A stretch of 64,000 nt of DNA from Periplaneta americana (Eukaryota > Arthropoda > Insecta > Blattodea > Blattidae): NCBI RefSeq assembly GCF_040183065.1, contig NC_091124.1, positions 67,863,501 through 67,927,500 of the forward strand. Direction: 5' to 3'. Below the pieces are notes generated by a model. It saw only the letters and a program-made list of their open reading frames with translations. It did not search any database and was not told the DNA's origin. Below are positions 1 to 13,288 of the stretch, piece by piece (positions within the stretch are counted from its first letter, which is position 1; each line of letters begins with the position of its first letter). A program made the position numbers and the translations under genes.

Positions 1-560
1 GATTCCAGATCTGTTTTATTTTCCAATGATGCTTTGTTTCATCTGAATAGTCACATAGCAACACATAATAACAGATACTGGTTAGCAGAGAGGCCAGTAT
101 TCGTAAATGAGATTCCACTGTACGATGCATCAGTCTTTTGTGGAAAAAAATAATCAACTGTGCGAGATACAAAAGAGACGTTTCGGAAACCTTGATGCAG
201 GATGTTTCATAGCGTATTTTAGCAGGATAATATGGCTAATGTATACATGACCAAATTGCGCCAGATATTTGGATGCAGAATTATTTGCTGGAATATGTGC
301 CTTGTCTTTCCTCTCAAACCTTGTGATTTTTATCTCTGGGAATGCTAAAAAACTATATGTATACAACAAATTCTCGTATGGTAAAGGAACTTCAAGAAAA
401 TATACAAAGATAAATTAGGTCCTTCAATGCAGAGGAACTGTTGCGTGTGTAATGGTTCTGTTTCGGAACAGCTTTTAGACAACTCGTCTAAATCCAGTGT
501 CATCAAAACGTTTCCCTTTCAAACTTTATTTTCGGAAATAGGAAGGAAATAGTCATAGCA
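1..560 (+). mobile_element. Decayed IS630/mariner-type transposase fragment
   Basis: The plus strand translates, with interruptions, to a DDE-transposase core: a segment like LFSNDALFHLNSHIATHNNR near 20-85 matches the family pattern 'FSDEA.FHL.G.VN.QNNRYW'. It is followed by NEIPLYDASVF, and further on (about 315-345) by PLKPCDFYLWE, which resembles the third catalytic block 'PRSPDLTPCDFYLWG'. The frame shifts and has stops, so this is a pseudogene. The N-terminal part lies outside the window. Other relics of the same transposase type are at 6438-7475 and 24234-24760. Confidence 0.6.
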
Positions 561-2310
561 CCAAATCTTGAGAATATGGTGAATGGTCTTAGAGTAGAGA
601 TTTGTTTTCTAGACAAAAACTTCTCTGCAGGTGCCACCCTTTGAGGTGGCGCATTGTTATGGATCGAAAACCAGGTGCTTGGTTTCCATTACTTAGGCCC
701 TACAGGAACAGTTTTATTCCTTACTTATTCCTAAACTCTCAGATAATAGCAACAGTCACAATAAATGGAACAAAATCAGCATTATCTTAATTTTTTATTT
801 CTGAAAACGCAGTTTCTTTGCTTTTGTTGACTGTTATCACCATGTTTCCCTACTACCTGCGATTATTGATTTCAAGAATTTTGTTTCTTCAAGAAGTTTC
901 AATGTTATCTTTGTCTTTTAGTATGTTCATGTCATTTGCAGCTGTAAGAATAGGGTTACCATAATTCTGGATACAAAAATACTGACACTTGTTTTCTCAA
1001 AAATCTGGGATATCATGTGCATTAAAAAAAGCTATCTACTATATTGTACCATTAGATTGAAAATTAACAACGAAACTGAATATATCATACGTCTGCTTTT
1101 GTAACATTAATAATCTGATCATTAAAAACATATAGGCTAGTATGATTAAATGATTTAAAAGTACATAGTATCAATTACGTCACTCATCAATCATTCTAAT
1201 ACTTCTGGGAAGAATGTACTTGCCTTGTGTTTCTTCTTGGTGAAGTCACTCTTAGTCTATCTACTTACTTTTTACAAGGGCCAAAATCTCTGAATTAAAC
1301 TGTATATAGATTATTTAAAGAACGAATCCAAACAAACTGCAGAAACAAGGACTAACTATTGACATGACAATATAAAAGAAAACACTAGTGACATCATCTG
1401 CAACTGGTATCCTGAATTTATTATAAACAAACTATAGAAGCTCCAAACCTTAAAAAAAGAAAAACCAGGGTACTGGTATTCATAGGATTCCTGTAATTGC
1501 GTGAAACGTTTATGCTGTCGGTTGGTATTATTGTATATTTAGATTTTTAAGAAATTGATTCTTATTTATAAGGATTAGGACTATGATTGAGAGTAAAATA
1601 AGTTTAATGCAATTTATGTGTTCTATTATTGATGATTATTTTTTAATTTCTTTATTGAATAAACACCATATATTTGTACAAGTATTTACAATGGAATTAC
1701 TGTATTTACTGTATTTCATCTGAATTCGTGTGTTGGAGAGCACTTGGTATGAATCTATGATAAGAGAAATAAGACAGTAATATACAGTAAGTAATTCGTG
1801 CAAGAAAGTAAGTCTTATCCTTCTAGAAAACACCGTAACAATGTAAGAATCTGATCTGTAGCTGAGCAAGTGAGTCAAAGTAGTGTGACGTCTCATTGTT
1901 GTTGCTAAGCAAGTGACGTCAGATGTTGAAATTTTCGTAACATTTTATTCATTTGATACTCGAGCATAAACATTTCATGTTACAAAAGGGTGTAAAATTT
2001 TCAGGACATGTTAGACTGTTGTGATGTGAAACGTGCACCTTTTAATTATAACTGCATGCAACATATTATATAGTATGCCCTTACGTAAAATATCGTCTTT
2101 GTTTTTTTCACATTCTCATATAATTTTTAATTGGAAGGCAGTAATAGTACTGAGGTGAGCACATGTGACTGTTATGGCTATATTGCCCATTTGCTGTTAC
2201 ATTTATGACTAGCTGAATTTCTAGCATAATATGAAGTGATGTTAAGTACCGAATGCAACATTACCTTTATGTCAGTCGTGATTTCAGCTGCAATATTTCA
2301 CATTTGAAAG
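561..2310. other. No gene recognised, AT-rich
   Basis: AT-rich sequence with only short chance reading frames. I see no splice-supported exon, repeat head or terminal inverted repeat. Confidence 0.5.
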
Positions 2311-2312
2311 GG

Positions 2313-2363
<51 letters not shown>
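2311..2363. repeat. (AC)n microsatellite
   Basis: Perfect AC dinucleotide tract of about 26 units, followed shortly by a T10 run. Confidence 0.95.
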
Positions 2364-2367
<4 letters not shown>

Positions 2368-2840
2368 TGTGTTGTTTTTTTTTTTTTTAATGATTTGTGA
2401 AGCATTTGAAATGAATAGTACAAAAATATAAATTCTTCCCCCCTAAGAGAGAACTTCAGGAAATCCGACATTTATGTCATTGAAACTGATGTTTGGTATT
2501 GGTGTGTTTTATTATACATTATATTCTATAAAAAAATTAAATTGAAACACTACAGATATGTAATTAAATTTTCTTCGTAATATTTAATAATATTATCTCC
2601 ATCAAAATGAAGTATTCATCCAGAGCTGTCTGTATGAAAGGGTTGTACAATATGTTAATACAAATTAATTTGAATGTTAATTTGTGAATAATTTTTAGTG
2701 TCAAAATGCTGCTTTTGTAAAACCTTGCCATGTGTGCAGATGTGCATGAAAACATTGGATTATCATCAGTATTTCGTTTAGTGTTGTGAACTTTGAAACT
2801 AGAGTTGCCAGATTTGGAGATGGGAAATAAGAAACACCTT
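2364..2840. other. No gene recognised
   Basis: AT-rich spacer between the AC tract and a SINE. Nothing recognisable. Confidence 0.5.
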
Positions 2841-2844
2841 TCAT

Positions 2845-3110
2845 TAACATGTCCACACCTGTGGAGTAATGGTCAGCGCATCTGGCCGCGAAACCAGGTG
2901 GCCCGGGTTCGAATCCCGGTCGGGGAAAGTTATCTGGTTGAGGTTTTTTCCGGGGTTTTCCCTCAACCCAATACGAGCAAATGCTGGGTAACTTTCGGTG
3001 TTGGACCCCGGACTCATTTCACTGGCAGTATCACCTTCATATCATTCAGATGCTAAATAACCTAGATGTTGATACAGCGTCGTAAAATAATCCAATAAAA
3101 TAAATAAAAA
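2845..3110 (+). mobile_element. tRNA-derived SINE (type A)
   Basis: The head has a Pol III A-box-like TGGAGTAATGG and a perfect box B GGGTTCGAATCCC. The body 'GTTGAGGTTTTTTCCGGGGT...CGGACTCATTTC' is shared with the copies at 18050, 25860, 48045 and 48625, and with the fragment at 3290. It ends in an AATAAAATAAATAAA-type A-rich tail. The tRNA-like head is well preserved, so this copy is younger than the others in the window. Confidence 0.85.
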
Positions 3111-3239
3111 ATTCATTAACATTCAGTGTCTTAGCAAAAAGCACTTTTTATTAAGTGTATAAGTGGAGATTTCTTCTGTCCAATGATAGTGCCCTATATT
3201 TTGTATTGACTAATAAAATTAATCGTATTGTGATTTATG

Positions 3240-3430
3240 CACTATAAATGATAATTATTTACTTTATCAAAACTATGAATGTCCACCTGACTGTAAAACG
3301 AACACTACAGTTTTTTTCCGATGTTTTCCCCCTTAACCACTTGAAGCAGAGTTGCTTGTTAGCTTTGGGCATTGAACTTCGGACTCATTTCGCCCTCATT
3401 AATTTCACAACATCGTGTATCATCTACAAT
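3240..3430 (+). mobile_element. SINE type A body fragment
   Basis: Contains the motif order of the type A SINE body (TTTTTTTCCGATGTTTTCCC, then GAACTTCGGACTCATTTCGCC) but no tRNA-like head, so it is a truncated, diverged copy just downstream of the full one. Confidence 0.5.
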
Positions 3431-3440
3431 AGTTCAGCTT

Positions 3441-5312
3441 GACCAGGAGATCTAGAGACTTGGTGCCGTGGTTTGCCTACAGCTGTCATCTGCCTAGGGG
3501 AGCTACATGTGATCCCAGAGAGTCGAAGGGCTTCTACAGCGAACTACGACAGACCTAGTTGGCATATAGTTCTCTCAGATGGATGATGCCATGGTGGATT
3601 GTGCAATACTATGATCTTCAGGCAGCAAGACATAGTATGTGACTTGCAAATAGATGCCACCGAACTGAGGAGGCTGTGGAGAACAGGGAGACTCCATCAG
3701 ACCTGGATGCCGTAGCTGAATCGATAATATGGCACCAAGTAGTGAATCACTTACAGGAATGTGTCCTAAGGACTTCAATAATCATTCCACAGTAATGGGG
3801 TTGGCACAATAAGCCTAAGGCTGCAGTGTAAGTCTTTCAGGACTAAGAAAAAGAATCTGTTAACTTAGTCTTTCTTTTTATACACACCTATATTTCACAT
3901 GTGTTTCTCACTTGAAGATTTTATATTTAACAATTTTTATCTAACAAAATCTTATAAAATTCACTGTAGTTTTCATCATTGTTAAAATATACACAAAGTT
4001 GATTTTTGATAAATAGTACTTCTATATTTTTCATCCCTCCATTTTATAGCCATTTCTGAAAATATTCTCTATGTAAATGTATTTGATAGGAAAATACTTA
4101 GCAAAACAATTAAAATATTTTTCAGTCTTTGTGCACTAATTAAATCTATAAAATACATCCATCTTTCTGGTACTATCATACTACGATGCTGCCACCATCA
4201 CCACTGCAAATGTGACGTAAGGTAACATTGTGATCAGAACAAATTATAACTATGCACGGGATATGACAATTGAAAACAGAATATTTGGCATATAGTTCAA
4301 GATTTGCACTGTACGCAGAACAACTAGAGCTAAAACATTATTGTTTCTGGTAAAACCATATATCTGGCAACCCTGTTTGAAACATATTCACAATAATTAT
4401 TTCACGTAATATTATTTTCAGCACAGTATGATTGTCTTTACAAAATTCATGAAGTATCAGCACAATCCAATCTTGAAATGTATAGTGAGTGATACATTTA
4501 CTGATCATTTATCTTACTCGTATGGGGTAATTAAACGTAGCAGTTGTCTTAAAACTACTATAAGCAAATTTATAAAATGTGTTCTTAATTGCAGTAGTCT
4601 GACCTAAATTTATTTCAAAACTAAATTAAATGGGTTAATAAATGCATTGTTTGTTTTCTTATCTGCCACATGCTGAATAAAAGTGTATAGCCTTTACATG
4701 TACATACATTCTAATTTGTCAGTGATACTGGTAATATGTTTACATTACATATACACATAAAGATGTTACAGAGGCAGAGACATGGAGAAGGATTACCAGG
4801 TACAGTTACACAATAGAAACATCTCGACATGTCACTGTCTAACAGAGTTAGATTAGCAGCAGCTGAACTGTTGGTTCTTATGAGTGTATGCTGTTTATAT
4901 TGCCTATATGTGCATACAAATGCATCGCAAGAGTAACTCACAGATACAAAAACACATACATACATATTTAAGTTATTTTAGTTCTACACATATAAGGTAA
5001 CTAGGTCCGTCTGCACTTATCAATTTAAATTGTGTTTCCAAAACATTAGGTTACATAATTTTGAGTGAAATTGTTTTATTTGAGACTAGTACTTTGGCCA
5101 TTGCGGCATTTTCAGGTCTCTTATTTACATAGTATGGTGAACACTTTACAAGGTCATCTGGTACTAACAATAAGTGTAAATACATGCACATGAATTGACT
5201 TATTTTAATTATGACTTTCTTTTTTTTAAACTTACAAACAACAATAATAAAATTAACCCTTAATTTCAGATTATGTTTCAATAAAATCAGAATGCTATAG
5301 GAGAGCCATTCC

Positions 5313-5316
<4 letters not shown>
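3441..5316. other. No gene recognised
   Basis: The first 400 bp are more GC-rich than the surroundings but give no long frame and match nothing I know. The rest is AT-rich with chance frames only. Confidence 0.45.
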
Positions 5317-5366
<50 letters not shown>

Positions 5367-5367
5367 C
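5317..5367. repeat. (TTA)n microsatellite
   Basis: About 17 perfect ATT/TTA units. Confidence 0.95.
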
Positions 5368-6437
5368 TAGTGGTTTTTTAACGATGTTCGGCGATTGAGA
5401 TTACTTTACATTCAGTTTATTGGTAATATTTGACAATTATTGTAATATGATACAAGAAATGAAATGGAAAAAGAGCTCTAATTCAAGTATAAAAAAGAGA
5501 AAAATAAGCTTTTTTTTTTCTTATACAATACATTCAGTATTAAAGATTTTATTTCATAAATATATTTCCAAAGGTTGTCGAAAATTGATAAGGTGTTAAT
5601 TATGATATAAATAAGAGAAAATGTTACTTGGTTCACTGTTGTAGTGCACTGCAAACACATTTATAGGTATAATGAGGCAGTAGTTCTTACACAACATGTT
5701 CTAATATTATCATCATCGAGAAACAGGTTAACTTTTATAATTGAGGGAAGGAATATAGGTGAATCCTACTCATTAGGATTTTCCATGCATTAATTCCACT
5801 GAAGTATGATTAACATAGTTATAAATGGCAGATTTGATTCTCAATTCCATCTTAAAGTTGGATATTTACAGACGTTCCTTGCAATTAGAGGGATCCTTTT
5901 GGTTATTTTCAGTGTGTTGCACAGATTCAAATAGTATAGAATTATAAAAATTGTTTTGAATATAACCATATGAAGAAGAATAGAACTGATTTGGGGTAGT
6001 ATAAAGGGAAATAGCCAGATCTGCCTATATTCCTTCTCATGACTGTAGTTCTATATCCACTTGGCTTGTAATTTAAAACTTTTCGAATGAATTATAGTTT
6101 GAGGCATCTGTATTGGATGTTTGTAGCAATTTCTTGTTTGATTTTCTGCATACTCATATAGGCCTATTGTAAAGTAAAAAATATTTACTTCTTTCTTCGT
6201 ACAGTATCTATTCTTCTTTTCATCTAATAGTAACCAGCTAATGATTTAAAGAAAGCTCATTTCATATTATTCAGTTAGTCTTTATCACTCTTATATGAAA
6301 TCTGGTTTCCACGTATATATATTAATGTCATTGTTTCGTGTAGTTTGTTACATATTGTTTATTTTTTATTTATTATTTCTCACTCTTTCCATGACATTTA
6401 TGTAATTATTTATACCCTCCCTTTTGATGGCAAACTA
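5368..6437. other. No gene recognised
   Basis: AT-rich, with no coding or repeat structure seen. Confidence 0.5.
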
Positions 6438-7475
6438 CTATTATATGTGCTGGCTACTGGCACAGTGTTTTGCTTCTTGGCTGCGGCAAGCCACTCTCCC
6501 CCAGTATAAATGTACCGTTCTCTTGGGGCAGTGTACATTCGTTTGTGAAGATGGCTAGACAGCTAACTCTAGAGCATTGCATTTTTTTATTAAAGTTTAT
6601 TATAAATATGAATCAGCTTGTTGTGTTCGTGCGGAATTTATTCAGACATTTCCTGGTCAATTACCTCCTCCTAGAACTTCTATTCATGATATTGTGAACA
6701 GATTTGAATCTACTGATTCAGTGTAAAACAAAAAACACATGCGAAAACCTACAATTCTAACAGAGGACAAATTGGCGCATATCTTGAACAGTCACCAACA
6801 AAATCACTCCCAAATTAACACATAAATTGAGTTTTCAGTGAGTTCTGCACATAAAGCAACAAAATTGTTAAAACTGTCACTGTCCTTACAAGTGTACATG
6901 TGTCCATTGTGTACAACAAGTGCGTTATTGAGAGTGGTTTTTTCATCAGCAACTGAAGATTTAATCGACCCAGAGCTCGTGTTCTTTTCAGACGAGATGT
7001 GGTTCCATCTAACTGGTCGTGTAAACAATCAAAACCCTTGCTATTGATTGGTGTTCTGAAAATCCACATTGTGTAAAAGAAATTCCTCTTCGTAATAGAA
7101 AAGTTGAAGTTTGGTTTACTGTTAGTGCAAGATGAATATATGGTTCGATTTTTTACGAGCAGAACACACTTTGTCTGCTCTTCATTGTTCTTAAATTGAG
7201 CATTTTAATTATTGTGAGGTTAAATATAATATATATCAGTAGAACAAATGGAATCTGAAACATTATAGTTGCCGAACTTAATTGTGTCAATAAGAATGTG
7301 TTTTCCTAATAAAACGTCTGTTTAGCTGAGGGAGGGCAACATTTCCAGCGTCTTCTATGAGATACGATTTTATACACGTTTTAAATAGCGGGGTTAACGT
7401 ATGAGTGCAGCCGGCTGTGACATGCCAAGCACCCGAGAAGCAAAACACCGCGCTAGCAGCCAGTAAATATAATAG
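6438..7475 (+). mobile_element. Decayed Tc1/mariner-superfamily transposon with about 50-bp TIRs
   Basis: The left end (from 6438: CTATTATATGTGCTGGCTAC) and the reverse complement of the right end (CTATTATATTTACTGGCTGC) match over about 50 bp, including the shared GTGTTTTGCTTCT. The interior translates, with interruptions, to transposase pieces: FPGQLPPPRTSIHDIVNRFE (helix-turn-helix region, about 6645-6705), FFSDEMWFHLTGRVNNQN (first catalytic Asp block, about 6985-7040) and VWFTVSA near 7110. The C-terminal catalytic blocks are absent and stops are present, so the copy is dead. Insertion at TA is plausible. Confidence 0.7.
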
Positions 7476-8699
7476 AAGCCCTTATCATTATTTTACATCT
7501 GAGATATCTTCAACTGAAAATTATTACTCTTCTCTTCTTCTGCATTTTGTAGGCGAAAGTGGGCTGTACTGAAAATAGCGTGATTATCATCTGTGAATAA
7601 AATTGCATGTTGAACTTTCTGTTTGATTTCTTTTAAAATTCCGAATTAAAGAAAACTGCTATTTTCTTATGGCATTGTTGATATGAAATGTTTGACATTT
7701 TAATATTTGTGAAAATAGATGATGTTGAGGCAACAAATCGAATGAAAAATATTTTATTTCACTGATAACATAAATAATCACATATAATAACACATATTAC
7801 TTACATATTATACCAACACGCTTAGCATATTTATAGGTTATGGGAATCTTACTTTAAAAATAATTTTATTTTTTAAATGGTGTTGTATTTCACGACGTAA
7901 TGTATGGAAATTACTTTTATAAGACTCTTTTTTTCAGAAACTTTCTATTAAAGGGCAGAAACTCGACAATAATCGAGCAATCTTGTCAGTAATTCTTCAT
8001 TTCCTGTCTGTCCCATTTCCATCACAGTCGTGTGTTGAAACTTCACAGAACTCTTGTTAAAAGAGTTCTTGCATGACAATTGAAATGTGTCTTTGTATAG
8101 TTTAAGGTCACATTTTCTTTCCATAGCACTGCATGAGTCATGGGCTTCCATCACATCACTTTACTGTAGAATTTCTATGTAAGAAGAGTGTTTGAATTAT
8201 TCATTGTGCACTTTTGCAATGTGTGGTGAATGATGTAAATATATATTTTTCCAGACTTGTATTTGTGTTAATTGGTGACAAGACGTACTCCTTAAAATAC
8301 TGAAGACTACTTTCATTTCCGAAGCTCATTCGAATTTCAGAATTATATGTAACTGTTTGTAGTTGCAATAGTATAAAAAGGTATTCTGATGTCATAAAAT
8401 AAAGTCACAGACTTATTTCAAGTGTTTAAGTGGTATTACATGTATTGTCTACATGTGTATTTTTGACTCAGTTAACTATCAAAGACCTCCTGATCTTATG
8501 GAGACCATCCTGCACCAAGTGCCTGAAAATTACCCTATCTATTTCTTGTCTCTGTTATTGTACTACTTTTTGCATTGACTTTTACTTGAAAGTCAGTATC
8601 TTTACGTATCTTGAATCTACTTTTTCTTAGTACTAAATTAATATAATAACCTGTTCACCAACACAATATTAAACAATTTTAAAAAAATTGACAGAAAAT

Positions 8700-8700
<1 letters not shown>
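7476..8700. other. No gene recognised
   Basis: AT-rich. A 68-residue minus frame at 7948-8154 has ordinary composition, but no splice or homology support was seen. Confidence 0.45.
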
Positions 8701-8730
<30 letters not shown>

Positions 8731-8766
8731 CATCATCATCATCATCATCATCATCATTATTATTAC
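8701..8766. repeat. (TTA)n(TCA)n compound microsatellite
   Basis: About ten TTA units followed by about eight TCA units and a short TTA run. A long plus frame starting here (8688-9125) reads through the repeat and is not taken as a gene. Confidence 0.95.
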
Positions 8767-9951
8767 GTGTAACACGTAAAAAGGATATTGCATTTTTACA
8801 ACATAACATTTATCTGTTTTATATCGTACAATTTTCATATCTGTACAATATAGTTTTTATATGCATGTTGTACAAAACCAATATGCTGACATTGCCAAGC
8901 ATTGCTTTATATAATTACATAAAAAGAACTTTCTTTATGAGAACTTTGCAATTTTTCAGAATACAATTGAGAAGAAAGTTCTGTGTCATTATTACAAATC
9001 TATCATTACATGAAGCTGGAGTAGATTCAATTTCAAAAGCAGTTAGCATCGGCAATAACCAAAGGATATCCAAAATAAATTTGAATATTTTTAGAAATTA
9101 TGACATTAGACTAATTGTGTTTTAATTTATGTGAAATTTCTAATGTTTTGTTTCTTTAAAAATGTTTATTTGGTAGATGGTTGAGGAGCATATACCTGCA
9201 GGTGTGAGATCCAAATCCCTGCTTATCAAGTTATAACAACTGTAGACTAGTTTTGGAAGATTTACTTTCAGGTACAAAACTGTCACTTCACATAAATGTT
9301 GATTTCACGATTGTTTATTATAAAAATTAACAGGCATTTTGTCTTCATCCAGAAAGTGCATTTGTTCCTTGATGCAAGTAACTACAAAGTATGTTTGTGA
9401 TTTTATTACTTAAAAGTTACGTGGATGCTAGTGGCTATGTTTAATGTTTTCTTTATTATCGTTTCAACATCACATGTGCTTGTGTGCTTGTTGTTTGTGT
9501 ATCAATTTTACAGCACATTTCACCAACACTAACATATATTTTGCCTAACACTATGAAGTGAAATTAACATAAGCTTATTCTCGCAATTGTTGCTTTGGTT
9601 TTCATTTCTTCGTTTCTCATTATTTTAACAATACTTAACACGAAACTCAAGTTAATATCTTATATAACCAATGTTTATATACAAGTGAGTGAAGTGAAGA
9701 GTTAAAATATATATTTATTTCATCTGAAATGTGTGACATAACATTTGTTACTTGTGCACGGTGTTGAATAAAATATTTCTTAACTCTTTCATTGTTTAGC
9801 TGAAATATGGTTTTAAAGAATATTGTCGCTGTGCCTCCAAAATCCACTATGTGCATTTAAACAGATTTTTTCAGTAGAAAGAAAAGAGCATTATCACTTT
9901 TAATTCCCTTGATTTTCAAAGCTATTTTCGGTATAATTTCATCATTGTTCA
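8767..9951. other. No gene recognised
   Basis: AT-rich spacer. A weak tRNA-SINE-like piece may lie near 9175-9235 (GGTGTGAGATCCAAATCCC), too diverged to call. Confidence 0.45.
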
Positions 9952-10790
9952 TGTTGTTGTTTAGTTAACTGTCCGAAGACAGGTCTGAACCTCTGATACC
10001 AAGAAGGCACCACTTATGAGGCAACTAGGCCAGGAGATAATGGGGTAGGGTTGCCACTTCCTTTCCCCCTCCATTGCATACATCGCCCACTACTGGGTGT
10101 TCATTTCAAAGTGTGTCATGACGTCACTGTTGGTGAGTCAGCGATTTGAAGCGAGTTTCAGCTTTTATGTCAGAGAAGTTGCCTATTAATCAAGGCGTTC
10201 AATCTGAACTTGAGAACGTGTACTGTGTAACTTGAACGTAGTAGCAACAGATGGCAGTCTGTACGGTCTGTGTGCTACCATAACCTCTTTCAAACTGTGT
10301 TCTGCGCGGGCAAGTCGTACGCAGGGTATTTGTTATCATCGGTTGCGTACGGCAACATTCCACAAACAAATCAAATGCTCCGTGTCCATGTTGACCATCG
10401 AAGTTAATGTCAACAAATACGTAAGTAATCGTCTTAACCCTCTCCCCATATCGCGACAGTAAGAAAAAAACTCACCTCAGTACGTGTTTCCAAACAGTTC
10501 ACATTCCTGCCACTATTGGCTTTACGGTACGTATCGGTAAGTACTCTTAAGAATGAACACTGTACTTGCTAGGCAACTTCCCTGGCACATAGGTAATACG
10601 CCTCTGCGGAAGTGTAGGAAGATTGAATTCTCTAGGCTCATTGGCTAGCCACATGACGACATACAGCGAGCCATGACACATTTTGAACTGAACATGCAGG
10701 AGTTACATATTAGACTAGTCAGACTTTAGATGCATACAAACAATAAAATTGTTCTTCCTCTGACACATATCATCGATGAGCTGTACTGCC
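9952..10790. repeat. Dispersed repeat, split by a MITE
   Basis: 9952-10092 (AACTGTCCGAAGACAGGTCT ... CCATTGCATACATCGCC) has a second copy at 27757-27925. The continuation of that second copy (ACATATTTCACTAATCAGAC) resumes here only after 10700 (ACATATTAGACTAGTCAGAC), so about 607 bp were inserted into this copy. Confidence 0.75.
10093..10699. mobile_element. MITE-like element with imperfect TIRs
   Basis: Left end CTGGGTGTTCATTTCAAAGT and right end, reverse-complemented, CTGCATGTTCAGTTCAAAAT; both continue into GTGTCATG. The 607-bp interior has no transposase frame and is GC-richer than its flanks. Its boundaries agree with the insertion point deduced from the uninterrupted repeat copy at 27757-27925. 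The family is not recognised. Confidence 0.65.
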
Positions 10791-11646
10791 AGATAATAGA
10801 TGTACATATCAGTCAGAACTTCAATCAGAGGATAATGATTGAAATTATACTGAAAGTAGCTCTGAAAATCAAGGAAATTAAAAATGATAATGCTTTTTTC
10901 TTTCTCCTGAAAAATCTGTTTAAATGTACATAATGGATTTTGGAGGTGCAGAGACGATATGTACTTACACCAGTGAAAGAGTTAAAATGTGCTTATAATC
11001 TTGTTTAAATAAATTATGTCTGCATACATAATGACATAATGACGAATAACAAATATGTAGTATATTGTAATAGACTAATAAATATCAGTTCAGAAGTGCC
11101 TTGAAAATAATGTAGTATTTACTATCAAATGTATGTAGGTACTTACCACTCCTTTGAAAACAGGGGACTTCAGTCTAAACTATCCTAATTCTGAGGTAAC
11201 ATCTAACAAGCAGCCATGATCACACCCTTCCTAACACTTCTTTCATTTTCTCCTCTATTAATATCCTATTGCAAAATAATGGATGCAGTTAATGTTATCA
11301 ATAATATTCTAAATTCTTAAGTAATTTCCTTATGTTTGTCAACTGTGTTTTATATTCAAGAAAATAACTCGCTTGTTTTAACACATAAAAATATTGTAAA
11401 GCAAAATGTATGATGTAATGTAAATTACATATATAAAATATTTTCTTCTTATTGAAGAAGTTTCAGTAATATTTTATCATCATGGGATTGGGAGAAAATA
11501 ATAATGGATTTTTTAGGTGGGGAGGCGGTCTAAAGAATTAGATCATTGAACATTATGTGGAATTTGATAGCATTTTAATGTGTTCATTGATATTAAAGCT
11601 CCTTTGTTATATGAAAACTATTAATGTTTGGTGAAATGTGTTACTA
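10791..11646. other. No gene recognised
   Basis: AT-rich, chance frames only. Confidence 0.5.
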
Positions 11647-12378
11647 CAGTAAAACTTCTTTCATATGTTTCGCACTTATGCATTTTTCACACTTTCTCTC
11701 ATTTTTATGGGAACAGAGCGAAATTCGTACACTTTTCGTGTTAATTTATTTCGGATATACATTTTTCGTTTATTAATTTTTTACACTTACAGAATCGTAT
11801 ATTAAACTCTGGGAGATAGGAAGCGTTATTTATACATTAATTTTGCTTGAAATTAAGTTTGCGAAAATACATTACGTGTTAATTGTTAAGATGCAGTCTG
11901 CTTTGAAATTCGTGGAAATTCGAAGTTGTCCATGCTTGTCCCGGCATGTGTTAGCTTCATTAAACCAGGTATGTGCGAGTAGAAGAATACATTCAGAGAG
12001 TGCAGAGAAGTAAGTCAGCGACTTCCCATCTAATGGCTTGTCATAAGGAGGGAAGAAACGCAACATTTAAACAGTGAAGATCCACCACCAAAGCTGTGAC
12101 TGCACTGAATATAACTACTCTAACACCCCTCCAAACTAAAAATATTTTGATGTAACGGAACAAATTATTGAAACAGATATTACAATTTGAGGGAATGATT
12201 TATTTCTTAGTGAACAAAAGCAAAGAACCAAAAAAACTGACTTTTTTGATACAATAATCACACATTGTTAAAAATGCTGTTTTATAATATATTAAATGCC
12301 ATTTCAGTTATACATTTTTCTCATTTATGCTTTTTCTTTTCAAACTCCCCATAAAGACGTATAAATGAAGTTTTACTG
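11647..12378 (+). mobile_element. pogo/Tigger-like relic, 732 bp
   Basis: TIRs of the form CAGTAAAACTTC at both ends, flanked by TA (11645-11646 and 12379-12380). Near 12095 the plus strand reads KAVTAL, and near 12220 NKSKEPKKLTFF, matching the C-terminal tail of pogo/Tigger (CENP-B-like) transposases and the second copy at 38237-38932. Most of the transposase is missing, so this is a deleted, non-autonomous derivative. Confidence 0.7.
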
Positions 12379-12604
12379 TATTACATTTGATTTGGAATCC
12401 AGACCATTAAAATTATTTAATGTAATGATTATTTAAATTCTACTATAAAGTCTCAGAGGGAGTGTTATTTTCATTGATGTGTCTGGTGTGTTTAGATAGC
12501 ATGACTGTATAATGACGTTACATTTATAGAATCGGGGCTAAATGCCATTAAAATCTCTGGCAGGTATGGTAATTTGTATTTTTATAAATGTGTATGAAGT
12601 GAAA

Positions 12605-12908
12605 GTTATCTCTCTTACAGGCCATGGAGGCCCAAAGAGTAGCGAGAGGTTAAGGCCTCTGCCTCTGCAGATAATATGCATTAGTAGCAGTAGGGATGTC
12701 AGTCCTATGAGCGTGCCACTTTCACCCACAAGAAAAACTCCCTGTTACTCATTTCTGTTAGAGACAGAGTCAATTTCAGGACCACAATAGTGCAGCCAGA
12801 AGAATTAAACCAATTGAAAAAATTTATAACGCCACTGGGAATCGAACCCACGACCTTCGGCTTTGTACTCTAGCATAGTGCCATAACCCCTGTGCTACTG
12901 CGTGACCC
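12605..12908 (-). mobile_element. tRNA-derived SINE (type B)
   Basis: On the minus strand the head at 12908-12832 has an A box TAGCACAGGGG and a box B GGGTTCGATTCCC. The body runs leftwards to about 12605 (GGCCATGGAGGCCCAAAGAG on plus). A diverged copy lies at 25500-25740. Confidence 0.75.
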
Positions 12909-12910
12909 AA

Positions 12911-13286
12911 ATTGGTAATATATTAACATATTAGTGAAGAGTTGAGGGTGATATGAATGCTTGAATTGGGAATTAGCTGATCTGTTTACTGTATACTGTA
13001 TATGGCAGTTATATAAAAGCACTATATGAATGCAGTTTAACTGAAACAATATAATTTTGAGCAATCAGTGAGATGAACACTAATTTAACAAATTTACTTT
13101 TAATACAAGAGGAATAAGATCTGCAATAGATGGAAGTAAATATACATTGTTTGGTTTGAACCAAATATTAATATACGTATTTTGATTGCTTTGAGTCTAT
13201 AACTGTTTAAGAAGTTTCAGGAAAGTAAAAAAATACGATTTACTTGTAAGAGAACTGAAATAAGGTTCAGAGTTGATAAAGATGAA
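12911..13286. other. No gene recognised
   Basis: AT-rich spacer between a SINE and the DD41D transposon. Confidence 0.5.
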
Positions 13287-13288
13287 TA

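Noticed and set aside
2850-2925. tRNA gene
   Set aside because: The box A/B pair belongs to a SINE head followed by the SINE body; the acceptor stem does not close. The same holds for the heads at 12908, 15188, 17985, 26117 and 36795.
7948-8154. 68-residue minus frame with ordinary amino-acid composition
   Set aside because: No splice context, start context or homology that I can support.
8688-9125. 145-residue plus frame
   Set aside because: Starts in a TTA/TCA microsatellite and continues through AT-rich sequence without homology or splice support.
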